A DNA stretch of 24,141 nucleotides from Bacteroides sp. CAG:709 (lineage in GTDB: Bacteria > Bacteroidota > Bacteroidia > Bacteroidales > UBA932), in the NCBI GenBank assembly GCA_000434935.1, contig FR882204.1:78746-102886 (forward strand). The letters run 5' to 3'. A model generated the notes under the pieces. It did no database searches. It was not told the DNA's origin and was given only the letters and a program-made list of their open reading frames with translations. Position numbers and translations under genes: made by a program. The stretch's first letter is position 1, and every line of letters starts with the position of its first letter. Below, in pieces: positions 1 to 7,492 of this stretch.

Positions 1-660
1 ACCATCCCTACACGTAAGTCAGAGGTGTTCTCTACCGCTGTGGACAATCAGCCTTCAGTAGAAATCAAGGTGCTCCAGGGAGAGCGTCCGATGGCCAAGG
101 ACAACAAGCAGATCGGCGTATTCCATCTTGATGGTATCGCTCCGGCTCCGAGAGGAATCCCTCAGATCGAAGTTACTTTCGATATCGATGCCAATGGTAT
201 CCTCAATGTTTCCGCTAAGGACAAGGCTACCGGCAAGGAGCAGAACATCAGAATCGAGGCTTCTTCAGGATTGAGTGAGGATGAGATTCAGAGAATGCGT
301 GATGAGGCCAAGGCCAATGAGGCTGCCGACAAGGCTGAGAAGGAAAGAGTCGACAAGATTAACAATGCCGATGCTCTCTGCTTCCAGTCCGAGAAGAACC
401 TCAAGGACTACGGCGACAAGATTCCTGCAGAGAAGAGGGATGCTATCAATGCTGCTCTCACAAGCTTGAAAGAGGCTGTCAAGAATCAGAATCTCGCTGA
501 TATCGAGACATATACCAAGACTCTCGAAGAAGCATGGCAGGCTGCCATGGCTGAGATGGGTGGCGCACAGGGTGGCCCTCAGGGTCCTCAGGGCGGTAAC
601 TATGGCCCACAGAGCGGCCCACAGAACGGTCCTGACAACCAAGGCCCGGACGAGCAGTAA
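1..660 (+). CDS. dnaK: Chaperone protein DnaK (Hsp70), C-terminal part
   Basis: The reading frame is open from base 1 to the TAA at 658-660, so the 5' end is cut by the window and 219 residues remain. The fragment starts inside the substrate-binding beta-sandwich: TIPTRKSEVFSTAVDNQPSV, then VLQGERPMA and the region around FDIDANGILNVSAKD are classic DnaK sequence. The helical lid follows (about residues 88-185). DnaK is the cytoplasmic ATP-dependent Hsp70 that holds unfolded polypeptides, working with DnaJ and GrpE; the ATPase domain lies outside the window. After the lid comes a short tail rich in Gly, Gln, Pro and Asn ending in GPDEQ, in place of the acidic EEVD/EEVK-like end found in many DnaK proteins. 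A strong terminator follows at once, so this is the last gene of its transcript. Identity is certain. Confidence 0.97.
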   Translation, partial: TIPTRKSEVFSTAVDNQPSVEIKVLQGERPMAKDNKQIGVFHLDGIAPAPRGIPQIEVTFDIDANGILNVSAKDKATGKEQNIRIEASSGLSEDEIQRMRDEAKANEAADKAEKERVDKINNADALCFQSEKNLKDYGDKIPAEKRDAINAALTSLKEAVKNQNLADIETYTKTLEEAWQAAMAEMGGAQGGPQGPQGGNYGPQSGPQNGPDNQGPDEQ

Positions 661-675
661 GTATGAATTACCAAT

Positions 676-721
676 AAAATTCCGGACAATGATGTTTAAA
701 GTCATTGTCCGGAATTTTTTT
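676..721 (+). terminator. Rho-independent terminator of dnaK
   Basis: A perfect 14-bp inverted repeat pairs ATTCCGGACAATGA (679-692) with its complement at 702-715 around a 9-base loop. Three more A-T pairs extend the base of the stem, and a run of seven T follows (715-721). It starts 16 bases after the dnaK stop codon. The stem contains the TTCCGGAC core that recurs in the hairpins near 23420-23506. Confidence 0.93.
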
Positions 722-785
722 GTTTGTACGCATATCTTGTCAGCTAAATATAATATCGTTGCACCGTTTTATGCCAGGAAATTAT

Positions 786-793
786 TAACTTTA
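786..793 (+). promoter_or_regulatory. Possible -7 element for the bglX-like gene
   Basis: TAACTTTA fits the Bacteroidota -7 consensus TAnnTTTG in seven of eight positions and lies 26 bases before the chosen ATG at 820. The nearest upstream TTG (759-761) is 24 bases away, longer than the usual 19-21, so the site is weak. The strong terminator just upstream means the gene needs its own promoter, which is the main support. Confidence 0.3.
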
Positions 794-819
794 CCGAGTT
801 GTTGAAAAAATCTATCATA

Positions 820-3039
820 ATGAAGAAGATACTTTTATTTATGTCCATGGCCGCAGTTCTTGCAGCCGGTTGTAAGGCAAACAAGGATGCGGATGTGGTA
901 AGGGCGGAGAAACTGATGGCGAAAATGACGCTTGCCGAGAAAATCGGCCAGTTGAACCAGTTTGTTCCCGAAAATTCAGTTGTCACAGGCCCGGACGATA
1001 GTCCTGTTGAAGTGAGGAATGTGATAAAAGACGGAAGGTGCGGATCTATGCTCAATGTATGGTCGCCGAAAGAATTGATTGAATACCAAAAACTTGCTGT
1101 TGACAGTTCCCGTCTTGGAATTCCGATTCTCTTCGGACACGACATTATACACGGCTGTCGCACCACCTTTCCCGAAAATATAGGAATCTCATGCACTTGG
1201 GACAGGGAAATGACAGAGGAAGTCGCACGGATTTCTGCGGCAGAGGCTACGGCATTCGGGATTGCCTGGACTTTTTCTCCTATGTGCGACGTCGCAATCG
1301 ACCCTCGTTGGGGACGTGTTTCGGAAGGTTCGGGAGAGGATCCGTATCTCTCGGGACAACTTTCTGCAGCGATGGTGCGAGGCTATCAGGGAGACGACCT
1401 TTCTGCCGGCAACACTATTCTGTCCTGCGTGAAACATTTTGCGGCATACAGCGGCGCTGAGGCGGGAAGGGACTACAACACCGTGGATATGTCTGAAATG
1501 ATGTTCAGGGAACGTCATCTGCCTTCTTATAAGGCTGCAATCGAGGCTGGGGCACTCAGTGTGATGTCTTCGTTCAATGATTTTGACGGCATTCCGGCAA
1601 GCGGCAACAAATGGCTCCTCACCGACCTGCTCCGAGACGAACTCGGTTTCCGTGGATTTGTCGTTTCCGACTATAACTCAATCAGCGAAATGATAAACCA
1701 CCGTGTCGTTGCGGACAAGAAAGATGCTGCCTGTCTTGCTCTCAACGCAGGTCTCAATATGGATATGGTGGATGGAAGCTATTATCAATTTGCCGAAGAA
1801 CTTGTAAAGGAAGGTCGTGTAAGCGAGGCGCAGATAGACAAGCTATGCAAGGATATCCTGACCATGAAGTTCAAGCTCGGGCTTTTCGACGACCCGTTCC
1901 GCTATGGCGGGGAAGGACGCTGGGAAAAGGAAACATGGCTTCCAGAATATCTTGAAACAGCCCGCAAGGTCGCCCGCAGTTCAATGGTCCTTCTTAAAAA
2001 CGATGGCGCAGTTCTGCCTCTCAAAGGCGGGGAGAAAATCGCGATTGTCGGCCCGGCTGCTGATTCCAGATCCGAAATGACCGGTTCATGGGCAGGATTT
2101 GCCGATTATTCCAAACCGGTGAGCTTCTATGAGGGTCTGAAGGCCAGATTTCCTCACAATGCCATATCTGTCGAAAAAGGCTGCGATTTCTTCGACCCGA
2201 TTGACGGAGGCATTGCAAAGGCTGTCGCTGCCGCGCGCGGAGCGGATGTCGTTTTCATGACTCTCGGACTTCCGAACTCATACAGCGGAGAAGCTGCATC
2301 AATGGCAAATATTGACATTCCTGCTGCACAGAAGGCCCTTTTCAAGGCAGTGAAAGCCACAGGCAAACCTGTGGTCATCCTGCTTGTGACTGGTCGTCCG
2401 ATGACTATCGCCGAGGAATGCGAAGATGCTGACGGACTGCTTGTTACATGGCATCCCGGGATAATGGCTGGAACGGCTCTCGCGGACATCGTTTCCGGAG
2501 ATTTCAATCCGTCCGGTCGTCTGACCATGACCTTCCCTCTCTGTCTCGGACAAGTTCCGATTCATTACAATGCCAAGAGCACCGGACGCCCTCGCAGAGG
2601 TCCGGAAGACAATGCCAAGTATGTATCTCGCTATATGCGCACTCCGAACGAGCCTCTCTTTGCATTCGGTGAGGGCCTCAGTTACACAGAGTTCGCTTAT
2701 TCCGATCTGGAAGTCCTCAATCCGGAAGCCCGGCTCGGAGAGACTGTGAAGGTCCGCGTAAAAGTGAGCAATGTCGGAAAATGTGACGGCGAGGAGGTGG
2801 TCCAGCTCTACCTCAAAGATGTAATCGGCAGCCGTACACGCCCGGAGCGTGAACTCAAGGGCTTCGAGAAAATTGCCCTCAAGGCGGGAGAATCGAAGAC
2901 AGTCGAGTTCGAGATTCCGGCGGAAGCCCGTTCATTCTTCCGTTCTGATGACAAATGGGGCGAGGAAGCTGGTGAGTACGAAGTCTTCATCGGTCATGAC
3001 TCCAAAGCTCAGCTCAAGGGCGGCTTCACTGTCATTTGA
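820..3039 (+). CDS. bglX: Glycoside hydrolase family 3 beta-glucosidase lipoprotein (BglX-like)
   Basis: 739 residues, the usual length for BglX-type enzymes, which release beta-linked glucose (sometimes xylose) from the non-reducing end of oligosaccharides. The frame is open from a TTG at 799, but ATG 820 is chosen because it starts directly with MKKILLFM and a lipoprotein signal ending LAAGC (Cys18). The residue after Cys is Lys and no acidic export signal follows, so the enzyme is probably periplasmic. Family landmarks: WTFSPMCDVAIDPRWGR, KHFAAYSGAEAGRDYNT, and GFVVSDY with the expected nucleophile Asp284. SGEAAS carries the likely acid/base Glu491 in the second domain, and a fibronectin III-like domain closes the protein (about residues 620-739). 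It is an isolated gene, apparently unrelated to the distant SusCD block, and converges on nadD with only 15 bases between stops and no visible terminator. Confidence 0.93.
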   Translation: MKKILLFMSMAAVLAAGCKANKDADVVRAEKLMAKMTLAEKIGQLNQFVPENSVVTGPDDSPVEVRNVIKDGRCGSMLNVWSPKELIEYQKLAVDSSRLGIPILFGHDIIHGCRTTFPENIGISCTWDREMTEEVARISAAEATAFGIAWTFSPMCDVAIDPRWGRVSEGSGEDPYLSGQLSAAMVRGYQGDDLSAGNTILSCVKHFAAYSGAEAGRDYNTVDMSEMMFRERHLPSYKAAIEAGALSVMSSFNDFDGIPASGNKWLLTDLLRDELGFRGFVVSDYNSISEMINHRVVADKKDAACLALNAGLNMDMVDGSYYQFAEELVKEGRVSEAQIDKLCKDILTMKFKLGLFDDPFRYGGEGRWEKETWLPEYLETARKVARSSMVLLKNDGAVLPLKGGEKIAIVGPAADSRSEMTGSWAGFADYSKPVSFYEGLKARFPHNAISVEKGCDFFDPIDGGIAKAVAAARGADVVFMTLGLPNSYSGEAASMANIDIPAAQKALFKAVKATGKPVVILLVTGRPMTIAEECEDADGLLVTWHPGIMAGTALADIVSGDFNPSGRLTMTFPLCLGQVPIHYNAKSTGRPRRGPEDNAKYVSRYMRTPNEPLFAFGEGLSYTEFAYSDLEVLNPEARLGETVKVRVKVSNVGKCDGEEVVQLYLKDVIGSRTRPERELKGFEKIALKAGESKTVEFEIPAEARSFFRSDDKWGEEAGEYEVFIGHDSKAQLKGGFTVI

Positions 3040-3054
3040 TTCCTCTGCAGATTC

Positions 3055-3690
3055 CTACATCATGAACCGCGACATGTCTTCGCCACGTGCAAGACCGTCG
3101 CGGATTTCTGTTGAGGAAATGTCTACGGTAGGGGCGTCCAGAATCTGGATGTGGTATAGATGCCGTTCCGCATCTTCAAGTGTCAATTTGTCAGGGTCGG
3201 AATATGCGCCGTCAAGAACGTAGATGGCAGGGTTTTCCATGCATTCTTCCATCAGCTTTTTCTTGATGCCCGCCAGGTCATATCCGGTGCGCGGATAGAC
3301 AGCCACGCCATATTCTGCAAGCAGGCGCGGGAAATCCCGCCATTTGTGGATTGACGAGAGATTGTCGGCCCCGATTATCAGCGTGAAATCATTTTCCGGC
3401 TCGCGTCTCTTGAGTTCGTCCAGCGTCCTTATCGTATAATGCGGGGGATTCATGTTCAGTTCAATGTCGTCCACCCATACGTGCAGGTCAGGATGCCGTT
3501 TGACCGCTTCTACTGCAGCATTGTACCTGTCCCGGCCGGAATCTGCGCTGATGCTGTCCTTGAGCGGGTTCTTGGGCGAGACGACAAGGTATACCCAGTC
3601 GAATTTCTTTTCCCTGGTCAGGTATTCCATGATGGCCTGATGGCCGATGTGCAGAGGGTTGAAAGACCCTGAGTATACGGCGATTCGCAT
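3055..3690 (-). CDS. nadD: Nicotinate-nucleotide adenylyltransferase
   Basis: 211 residues. NadD transfers AMP from ATP to nicotinate mononucleotide to make deamido-NAD, the step before NAD synthetase, in the cytoplasm. The N-terminus carries the nucleotidyltransferase signature GSFNPLHIGH (HxGH-type ATP site), and the C-terminal ISSTEIR matches the second conserved motif of the family (ISSTxIR). Length is normal, although NadD proteins are often slightly shorter. The start ATG (complement of 3688-3690) lies 34 bases after the gmk stop with no terminator between, so both genes are probably cotranscribed. The pairing of gmk and nadD is familiar in Bacteroidota. The 3' end faces the bglX-like gene. 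Confidence 0.94.
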   Translation of the reverse strand: MRIAVYSGSFNPLHIGHQAIMEYLTREKKFDWVYLVVSPKNPLKDSISADSGRDRYNAAVEAVKRHPDLHVWVDDIELNMNPPHYTIRTLDELKRREPENDFTLIIGADNLSSIHKWRDFPRLLAEYGVAVYPRTGYDLAGIKKKLMEECMENPAIYVLDGAYSDPDKLTLEDAERHLYHIQILDAPTVDISSTEIRDGLARGEDMSRFMM

Positions 3691-3724
3691 GGCTTGCTCA
3701 AGTTTCGCTTTTGGAGATTATCAG

Positions 3725-4291
3725 TTATTCGAACAAAAATCTGTCTACGATGACTTCGGCCTCCGAGTAGGCCTTCTGTAGGTCATCATTGACAAGAATA
3801 TAATCGAATTTGTCGGCGTAAGTCATTTCTTCGGCAGCCTTTGCGACTCTCTTTTCGATGGCCTCGGCGCTGTCGGTGCCTCTGGCAATCAGCCTTTTGC
3901 GCAATTCTTCCACTGACGGAGCCTGTATGAATACTGACAATGCCTTGTCTCCGAAGTATTTTTTCAGGTTCACGCCACCTTTCACATCGACGTCGAAGAT
4001 GATGACATGGTTCTTGTCCCATATTCTCTGCACTTCTGACTTGAGGGTGCCATAGAATGAACCGGCGTAAACTTCCTCGTATTCTACGAATTTGTCTTCT
4101 GAAATCATCTTCCTGAATTCATCGGCTGTGAAGAAATGGTATTCGATTCCGTTTTTCTCCTGTCCTCGCGGTGAGCGTGATGTGGCAGACACGGAAAACT
4201 CCATTTCAGGGTGCAGTTTAAGGATATGATTCACTATCGTGCTCTTCCCGGAACCGGATGGTGCGGAAAAAATGACTACTTTATTGCTCAT
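3725..4291 (-). CDS. gmk: Guanylate kinase
   Basis: 188 residues, typical for bacterial guanylate kinase, which phosphorylates GMP to GDP with ATP in the cytoplasm. The P-loop is SAPSGSGKST near residues 9-18. The GMP-binding region follows, with SVSATSRSPRGQEKNGIEYH and, further on, EYEEVYAGSFYGT; IFDVDVKGGVNLKK is the conserved segment after that. The C-terminal YILVNDD is also typical. The gene is the first of a two-gene minus-strand unit with nadD and diverges from fba across 196 bases. A perfect TAnnTTTG match lies 19 bases upstream of the start. Confidence 0.96.
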   Translation of the reverse strand: MSNKVVIFSAPSGSGKSTIVNHILKLHPEMEFSVSATSRSPRGQEKNGIEYHFFTADEFRKMISEDKFVEYEEVYAGSFYGTLKSEVQRIWDKNHVIIFDVDVKGGVNLKKYFGDKALSVFIQAPSVEELRKRLIARGTDSAEAIEKRVAKAAEEMTYADKFDYILVNDDLQKAYSEAEVIVDRFLFE

Positions 4292-4309
4292 CTCTTTTCA
4301 TTATTTTCA

Positions 4310-4317
4310 CAAAAATA
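4310..4317 (-). promoter_or_regulatory. Candidate -7 element for gmk-nadD
   Basis: Read on the minus strand these eight bases are TATTTTTG, an exact match to the Bacteroidota -7 consensus TAnnTTTG. They lie 19 bases before the gmk ATG, giving a leader of about a dozen bases. No TTG stands at the ideal -33 spacing, so the call rests on the -7 element and its position. Confidence 0.45.
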
Positions 4318-4319
4318 GT

Positions 4320-4327
4320 TAATTTTG
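4320..4327 (+). promoter_or_regulatory. Candidate -7 element facing fba
   Basis: TAATTTTG matches TAnnTTTG exactly on the plus strand and stands two bases from the opposed gmk element, a back-to-back arrangement. It would give fba a leader of about 150 bases. No TTG is found 19-21 bases upstream, so support is limited. The remaining spacer to 4487 contains a short perfect dyad (GTCAA-T-TTGAC, 4350-4360) and a 28-codon open frame (4390-4476), and nothing else that I recognise. Confidence 0.3.
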
Positions 4328-4487
4328 CGCGGCTTTTAGGAAAAAACATGTCAATTTGACGGAACTTTGACGATTGGCAGAATTATTGTATGGAAAAAGG
4401 TGTTCCGCAAGAGTGTGGATGCAGGGTACTTGGCCTGGGCGGCAAGGGACCCGAAGACATTGAAAATAATTACTAATTTTATAGAAA

Positions 4488-5489
4488 ATGGTTTCTTATA
4501 AAGAATTGGGCCTTGTAAACACCAGAGAAATGTTTGCAAAGGCTGTTAAAGGCGGATACGCTATTCCGGCTTTCAACTTCAACAACATGGAGCAGCTCCA
4601 GGCTATCATCCAGGCTTCAGCTGAATTGAAATCTCCAGTTATCCTTCAGGTTTCCAAGGGCGCACGTAACTATGCGAACCAGACACTTCTCCGTTATATG
4701 GCAGAGGGTGCCGTAGAGTATGCAAAGGAACTCGGCTGGGAGCATCCGCAGATTGTTCTCCATCTTGATCACGGTGATTCTTTCGAGCTCTGCAAGAGCT
4801 GCGTGGATATGGGCTTCTCTTCAGTGATGATCGATGGTTCTGCTCTTCCATACGAGGACAATATCGCTCTTACAAAGAAGGTTGTAGAGTACGCTCACAA
4901 ATATGATGTTACTGTAGAGGCTGAGCTCGGCGTTCTCGCAGGTGTTGAGGATGAGGTTGCTGCTGAGGAATCTCACTATACAAAACCTGAGGAGGTTATC
5001 GACTTCGCTACCCGTACAGGCTGCGATTCACTCGCTATCTCTATCGGAACTTCACATGGTGCATACAAGTTCAAACCTGAGCAGTGCACACGTGACCCTA
5101 AGACAGGCCGTCTCGTTCCACCACCGCTCGCATTCGACGTTCTTCACGAGATCGAGAAGAAGCTCCCTGGATTCCCTATCGTTCTCCACGGATCATCTTC
5201 AGTACCACAGGAGTATGTAGATATCATCAATACTCATGGCGGAAAACTTCCGGATGCAGTAGGTATTCCTGAGGAGCAGCTCCGCGAGGCTGCCAAGTCA
5301 GCTGTCTGCAAGATCAACATCGACTCAGATTCACGTCTTGCAATGACCGCTGCCATCCGCAAGGTATTCGTTGAGAAACCGGGTGAGTTCGATCCACGTA
5401 AGTACCTCGGACCTGCACGTGACGAGATGAAGAAGCTCTACGAGCACAAGATCAAAGATGTTCTCGGTTCAGACGGCAAAGCTGAATAA
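4488..5489 (+). CDS. fba: Class II fructose-1,6-bisphosphate aldolase
   Basis: 333 residues. This zinc-dependent enzyme splits fructose-1,6-bisphosphate into dihydroxyacetone phosphate and glyceraldehyde-3-phosphate in glycolysis and runs the reverse reaction in gluconeogenesis. The TIM-barrel landmarks are clear: HLDHGDS with catalytic Asp94 and zinc ligand His95, SIGTSHGAYKF with His190, IVLHGSSSVP with His234, and KINIDSDSR for phosphate binding. The start is ATG 4488, preceded by an A/T-rich stretch rather than a Shine-Dalgarno sequence. Codon use is strongly biased (many GCT, CTC, AAG), as expected for a highly expressed gene and unlike the SusCD block. It is monocistronic, ending 18 bases before a strong hairpin terminator. 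Confidence 0.96.
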   Translation: MVSYKELGLVNTREMFAKAVKGGYAIPAFNFNNMEQLQAIIQASAELKSPVILQVSKGARNYANQTLLRYMAEGAVEYAKELGWEHPQIVLHLDHGDSFELCKSCVDMGFSSVMIDGSALPYEDNIALTKKVVEYAHKYDVTVEAELGVLAGVEDEVAAEESHYTKPEEVIDFATRTGCDSLAISIGTSHGAYKFKPEQCTRDPKTGRLVPPPLAFDVLHEIEKKLPGFPIVLHGSSSVPQEYVDIINTHGGKLPDAVGIPEEQLREAAKSAVCKINIDSDSRLAMTAAIRKVFVEKPGEFDPRKYLGPARDEMKKLYEHKIKDVLGSDGKAE

Positions 5490-5507
5490 TCGACGGAACA
5501 TATAAAT

Positions 5508-5546
5508 AAAAAGTCCAGATATCTGTAACGGATGTCTGGATTTTTT
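5508..5546. terminator. Bidirectional terminator between fba and the sigma factor gene
   Basis: A 16-bp stem with two G-T pairs joins 5508-5523 to 5531-5546 around the loop TGTAACG. The plus strand ends in a run of six T and the minus strand in a T-rich tail (TTTTTATTTATA), so the hairpin can stop both fba and the converging sigma factor transcript. It lies just after the fba stop and five bases from the sigma stop. Confidence 0.9.
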
Positions 5547-5550
5547 GCGT

Positions 5551-6141
5551 TTATGACGGCGTGTGATGGCTGTCGGGAATGCCGAAATGGCGGCGGTACT
5601 CTTGGACTGAATTCTGGAGATGCTTTTCCACGGCTCTGGTGGAGATTCCGAGAATCTCGGCTATCTCGCTGTGTGTCATGCCCTCGATGCGGCTCATGTA
5701 GAAGATGTCCCTCGTACGCTCCGGCAGGAAATTCGAGAAATCCAGAACGTCCGTTATGTCAGGCAGTTGCTGAACTTTTTCGCCGGGGATGTCACTCTCG
5801 TCTCCGAAATCGGCAGCCGCGATTATTTCCCTTGCCGACAATGGCAGTTCATCAAATCGTATTGCAGAATTTTCTTCCTTGTTCCGGCTGATGATATTGA
5901 AACATTTGTTCCTTACGGCCTTGAAAAGATATGCCGGAACCTTGTCCGAACTGATTTCAATCCGCTTGTCGAGAAATGCGCAAAGGACATCGTAAAAAAT
6001 GTCTTCGGCATTGTTCGAGGCAGAGCATTGTCGTCCGCCTCTGGATAGTAAACTATTGATATACGGCACTATACGCGGGTGGATCTTGAGAACGAGATCA
6101 CTCACTTCATCTTCTGAATATGTAAATAACCGCGTGTCCAT
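5551..6141 (-). CDS. ECF-type RNA polymerase sigma factor
   Basis: 196 residues, the size of an extracytoplasmic-function sigma-70 factor. Region 2 is visible around residues 22-80 (NNAEDIFYDVLCAFLDKR, then AYLFKAVRNKCFNIISRNK). Region 4 is near residues 140-190: LPERTRDIFYMSRIEGMTHS followed by the helix-turn-helix EIAEILGISTRAVEKHLQNS. The gene is divergent from a FecR-type anti-sigma gene that starts 111 bases away, so it is the probable partner that drives the SusCD block when released. In most Bacteroidota SusCD loci of this kind sigma and anti-sigma lie in the same direction; here they are back to back. The target promoter cannot be read from one locus. Family is certain, specific role inferred. 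Confidence 0.93.
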   Translation of the reverse strand: MDTRLFTYSEDEVSDLVLKIHPRIVPYINSLLSRGGRQCSASNNAEDIFYDVLCAFLDKRIEISSDKVPAYLFKAVRNKCFNIISRNKEENSAIRFDELPLSAREIIAAADFGDESDIPGEKVQQLPDITDVLDFSNFLPERTRDIFYMSRIEGMTHSEIAEILGISTRAVEKHLQNSVQEYRRHFGIPDSHHTPS

Positions 6142-6157
6142 AGTTCAAATTTGTCGG

Positions 6158-6165
6158 CAAATATA
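6158..6165 (-). promoter_or_regulatory. Candidate -7 element of the sigma factor gene
   Basis: Minus-strand TATATTTG matches TAnnTTTG and lies 17 bases before the sigma ATG. The -33 region is poorly matched (CTG rather than TTG, 17 bases away). The 111-base divergent spacer must also hold the promoter of the fecR-led block; I see no housekeeping consensus for it, as expected if the ECF factor itself reads it. Confidence 0.42.
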
Positions 6166-6252
6166 TAAAAAATTGAAAAAAACAGGTTCGGGATTTTCAA
6201 ATGTCGTGTCTATTATGATGAGTCCGGAAAACAGATGCCGGCCATTGGGAAG

Positions 6253-7317
6253 ATGAATGAATATATCAAAATACTAGTAAGCAAATATGTCAGCGGGACT
6301 CTGTCGGATGAGGAAGCCGTGCGACTTGCCAAATGGATAAAAATGTCCGGAAACAATGCTGAATTGTTCCGCAATGCCGTCCGTGACATGGAGAAAAACC
6401 GGACTACGACCTCCGATGCTGTCGAATTCTGGAATCGCCTCGCGAAAGACAAATTCTCGGCCAATGCCGGTTCCAAAAAGACCTTCAGGAATTCATGGGC
6501 AAAATACGCCGGCGCTGTTGCCGCCGCATTTGCGGTCATCGTCACTGTCTCAATCCTGGTCATGAACATTGACAAGAAAGACATCCCGGAGCAGGACATT
6601 GTCGCCGAGCAGGTGCAGACACAGGAAACTGCGGCCCCGGCCCGCAAGGAATCGCTCATTTACACGGCCGCTGCCGGTGAAAAGAAAACCGTGATTCTTC
6701 CTGACAATACGAAGGTCATGCTCAATTCCGGAGCGAAATTGATGCTGTCGGATGATTTCAATGAAACTGAACGTCGCGTGGACCTGGACGGCGAAGCATT
6801 CTTCGATGTCGCGAGAAATCCGGAGAAACTGTTCATCGTGTGCTGTCGTGACAATGAATATATCGTACGCGGTACATCCTTCAATGTTTCCTCATATGTG
6901 AACGACAGATTCTCCATCGTGACACTGCATACCGGACGTCTTGAAGCCCGGGTTCATGACGATGTCATCATGCTGAAGCCTGGCGACGAACTGAGAATCG
7001 ACAGGAACATGAACCAGATTACCAAGCAGACGGTCGACATTTCCAATTCGGCGAAGTGGAGGGACAGCGGACAATTGTCTTTCTCGTCACTGCCGCTTAA
7101 ATATGTCGCCAACCAGGTGTCACACAAGTACAACGTGAAAATCAATGTCCACAGTTCGATTGAAGACATTGTCTATGACGGATGTCTTGACCATGAATCC
7201 CTGCAGGACGCCCTGAGGCTGATTTCAATGACATCTCCTGTCGAACTCTCCGTCACGGAATTCAAGGGCGAATACTACATCTCCAAAAAATCATCGAGAC
7301 AACAATTAAATCACTAG
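6253..7317 (+). CDS. FecR-type anti-sigma factor (DUF4974 C-terminus)
   Basis: 354 residues from ATG 6253; an in-frame ATG at 6235 would add six. The later start is preferred because homologues usually begin MNxYI. The N-terminal cytoplasmic sigma-binding part (about 1-75) carries KYVSGTLSDEEA. One membrane helix follows near residues 82-105 (YAGAVAAAFAVIVTVSILVM). The periplasmic FecR domain then runs from about 135 to 250, with AAGEKKTVILPDNTKVMLNS and VDLDGEAFFDVARN, and a DUF4974-like C-terminus ends near 350. Such proteins hold an ECF sigma factor inactive until the STN domain of a loaded TonB-dependent transporter contacts their periplasmic part; the SusC four genes down has that domain. 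It is the first gene of the plus-strand block. Confidence 0.92.
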   Translation: MNEYIKILVSKYVSGTLSDEEAVRLAKWIKMSGNNAELFRNAVRDMEKNRTTTSDAVEFWNRLAKDKFSANAGSKKTFRNSWAKYAGAVAAAFAVIVTVSILVMNIDKKDIPEQDIVAEQVQTQETAAPARKESLIYTAAAGEKKTVILPDNTKVMLNSGAKLMLSDDFNETERRVDLDGEAFFDVARNPEKLFIVCCRDNEYIVRGTSFNVSSYVNDRFSIVTLHTGRLEARVHDDVIMLKPGDELRIDRNMNQITKQTVDISNSAKWRDSGQLSFSSLPLKYVANQVSHKYNVKINVHSSIEDIVYDGCLDHESLQDALRLISMTSPVELSVTEFKGEYYISKKSSRQQLNH

Positions 7318-7320
7318 AAT

Positions 7321-7488
7321 ATGAAACCACAAATCAAGACACTAAGACCTAAGTATGAAGCACCGGTCATTACCGGCTTCGACTTGTCGCTGGAAGCTGA
7401 TATATGTAATCCTGCCAGCTATTCCCAGACTCAGGAATTCAAAATTGACGACAGTTGGATGTGGGATGATGAATTAGTAAACGGGTAA
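7321..7488 (+). CDS. Small protein of unknown function, 55 residues
   Basis: I do not recognise a function. The frame starts with ATG three bases after the fecR stop and ends four bases before the next start, so translation is probably coupled on both sides; a non-coding gap of exactly this kind would be surprising. The peptide is basic at the start (MKPQIKTLRPKYEAP), has one cysteine (Cys29), and is acidic and tryptophan-containing at the end (KIDDSWMWDDELVNG). It has no signal peptide or membrane helix. The pattern Y-x-x-P-x-[IV] followed by alternating hydrophobic residues, Glu and a Cys resembles many short orphan ORFs I know from Bacteroidales genomes, whose role is unknown. That comparison is from memory and not a search result. 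Confidence 0.72.
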   Translation: MKPQIKTLRPKYEAPVITGFDLSLEADICNPASYSQTQEFKIDDSWMWDDELVNG

Positions 7489-7492
7489 GCCT

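Noticed and set aside
265..705. 146-codon minus-strand open frame opposite dnaK
   Set aside because: It is antisense to unmistakable DnaK sequence and runs through the terminator hairpin.
4350..4360. Palindrome GTCAATTTGAC as an operator
   Set aside because: Five-base arms are expected by chance in a 196-base spacer, and no regulator is linked to it.
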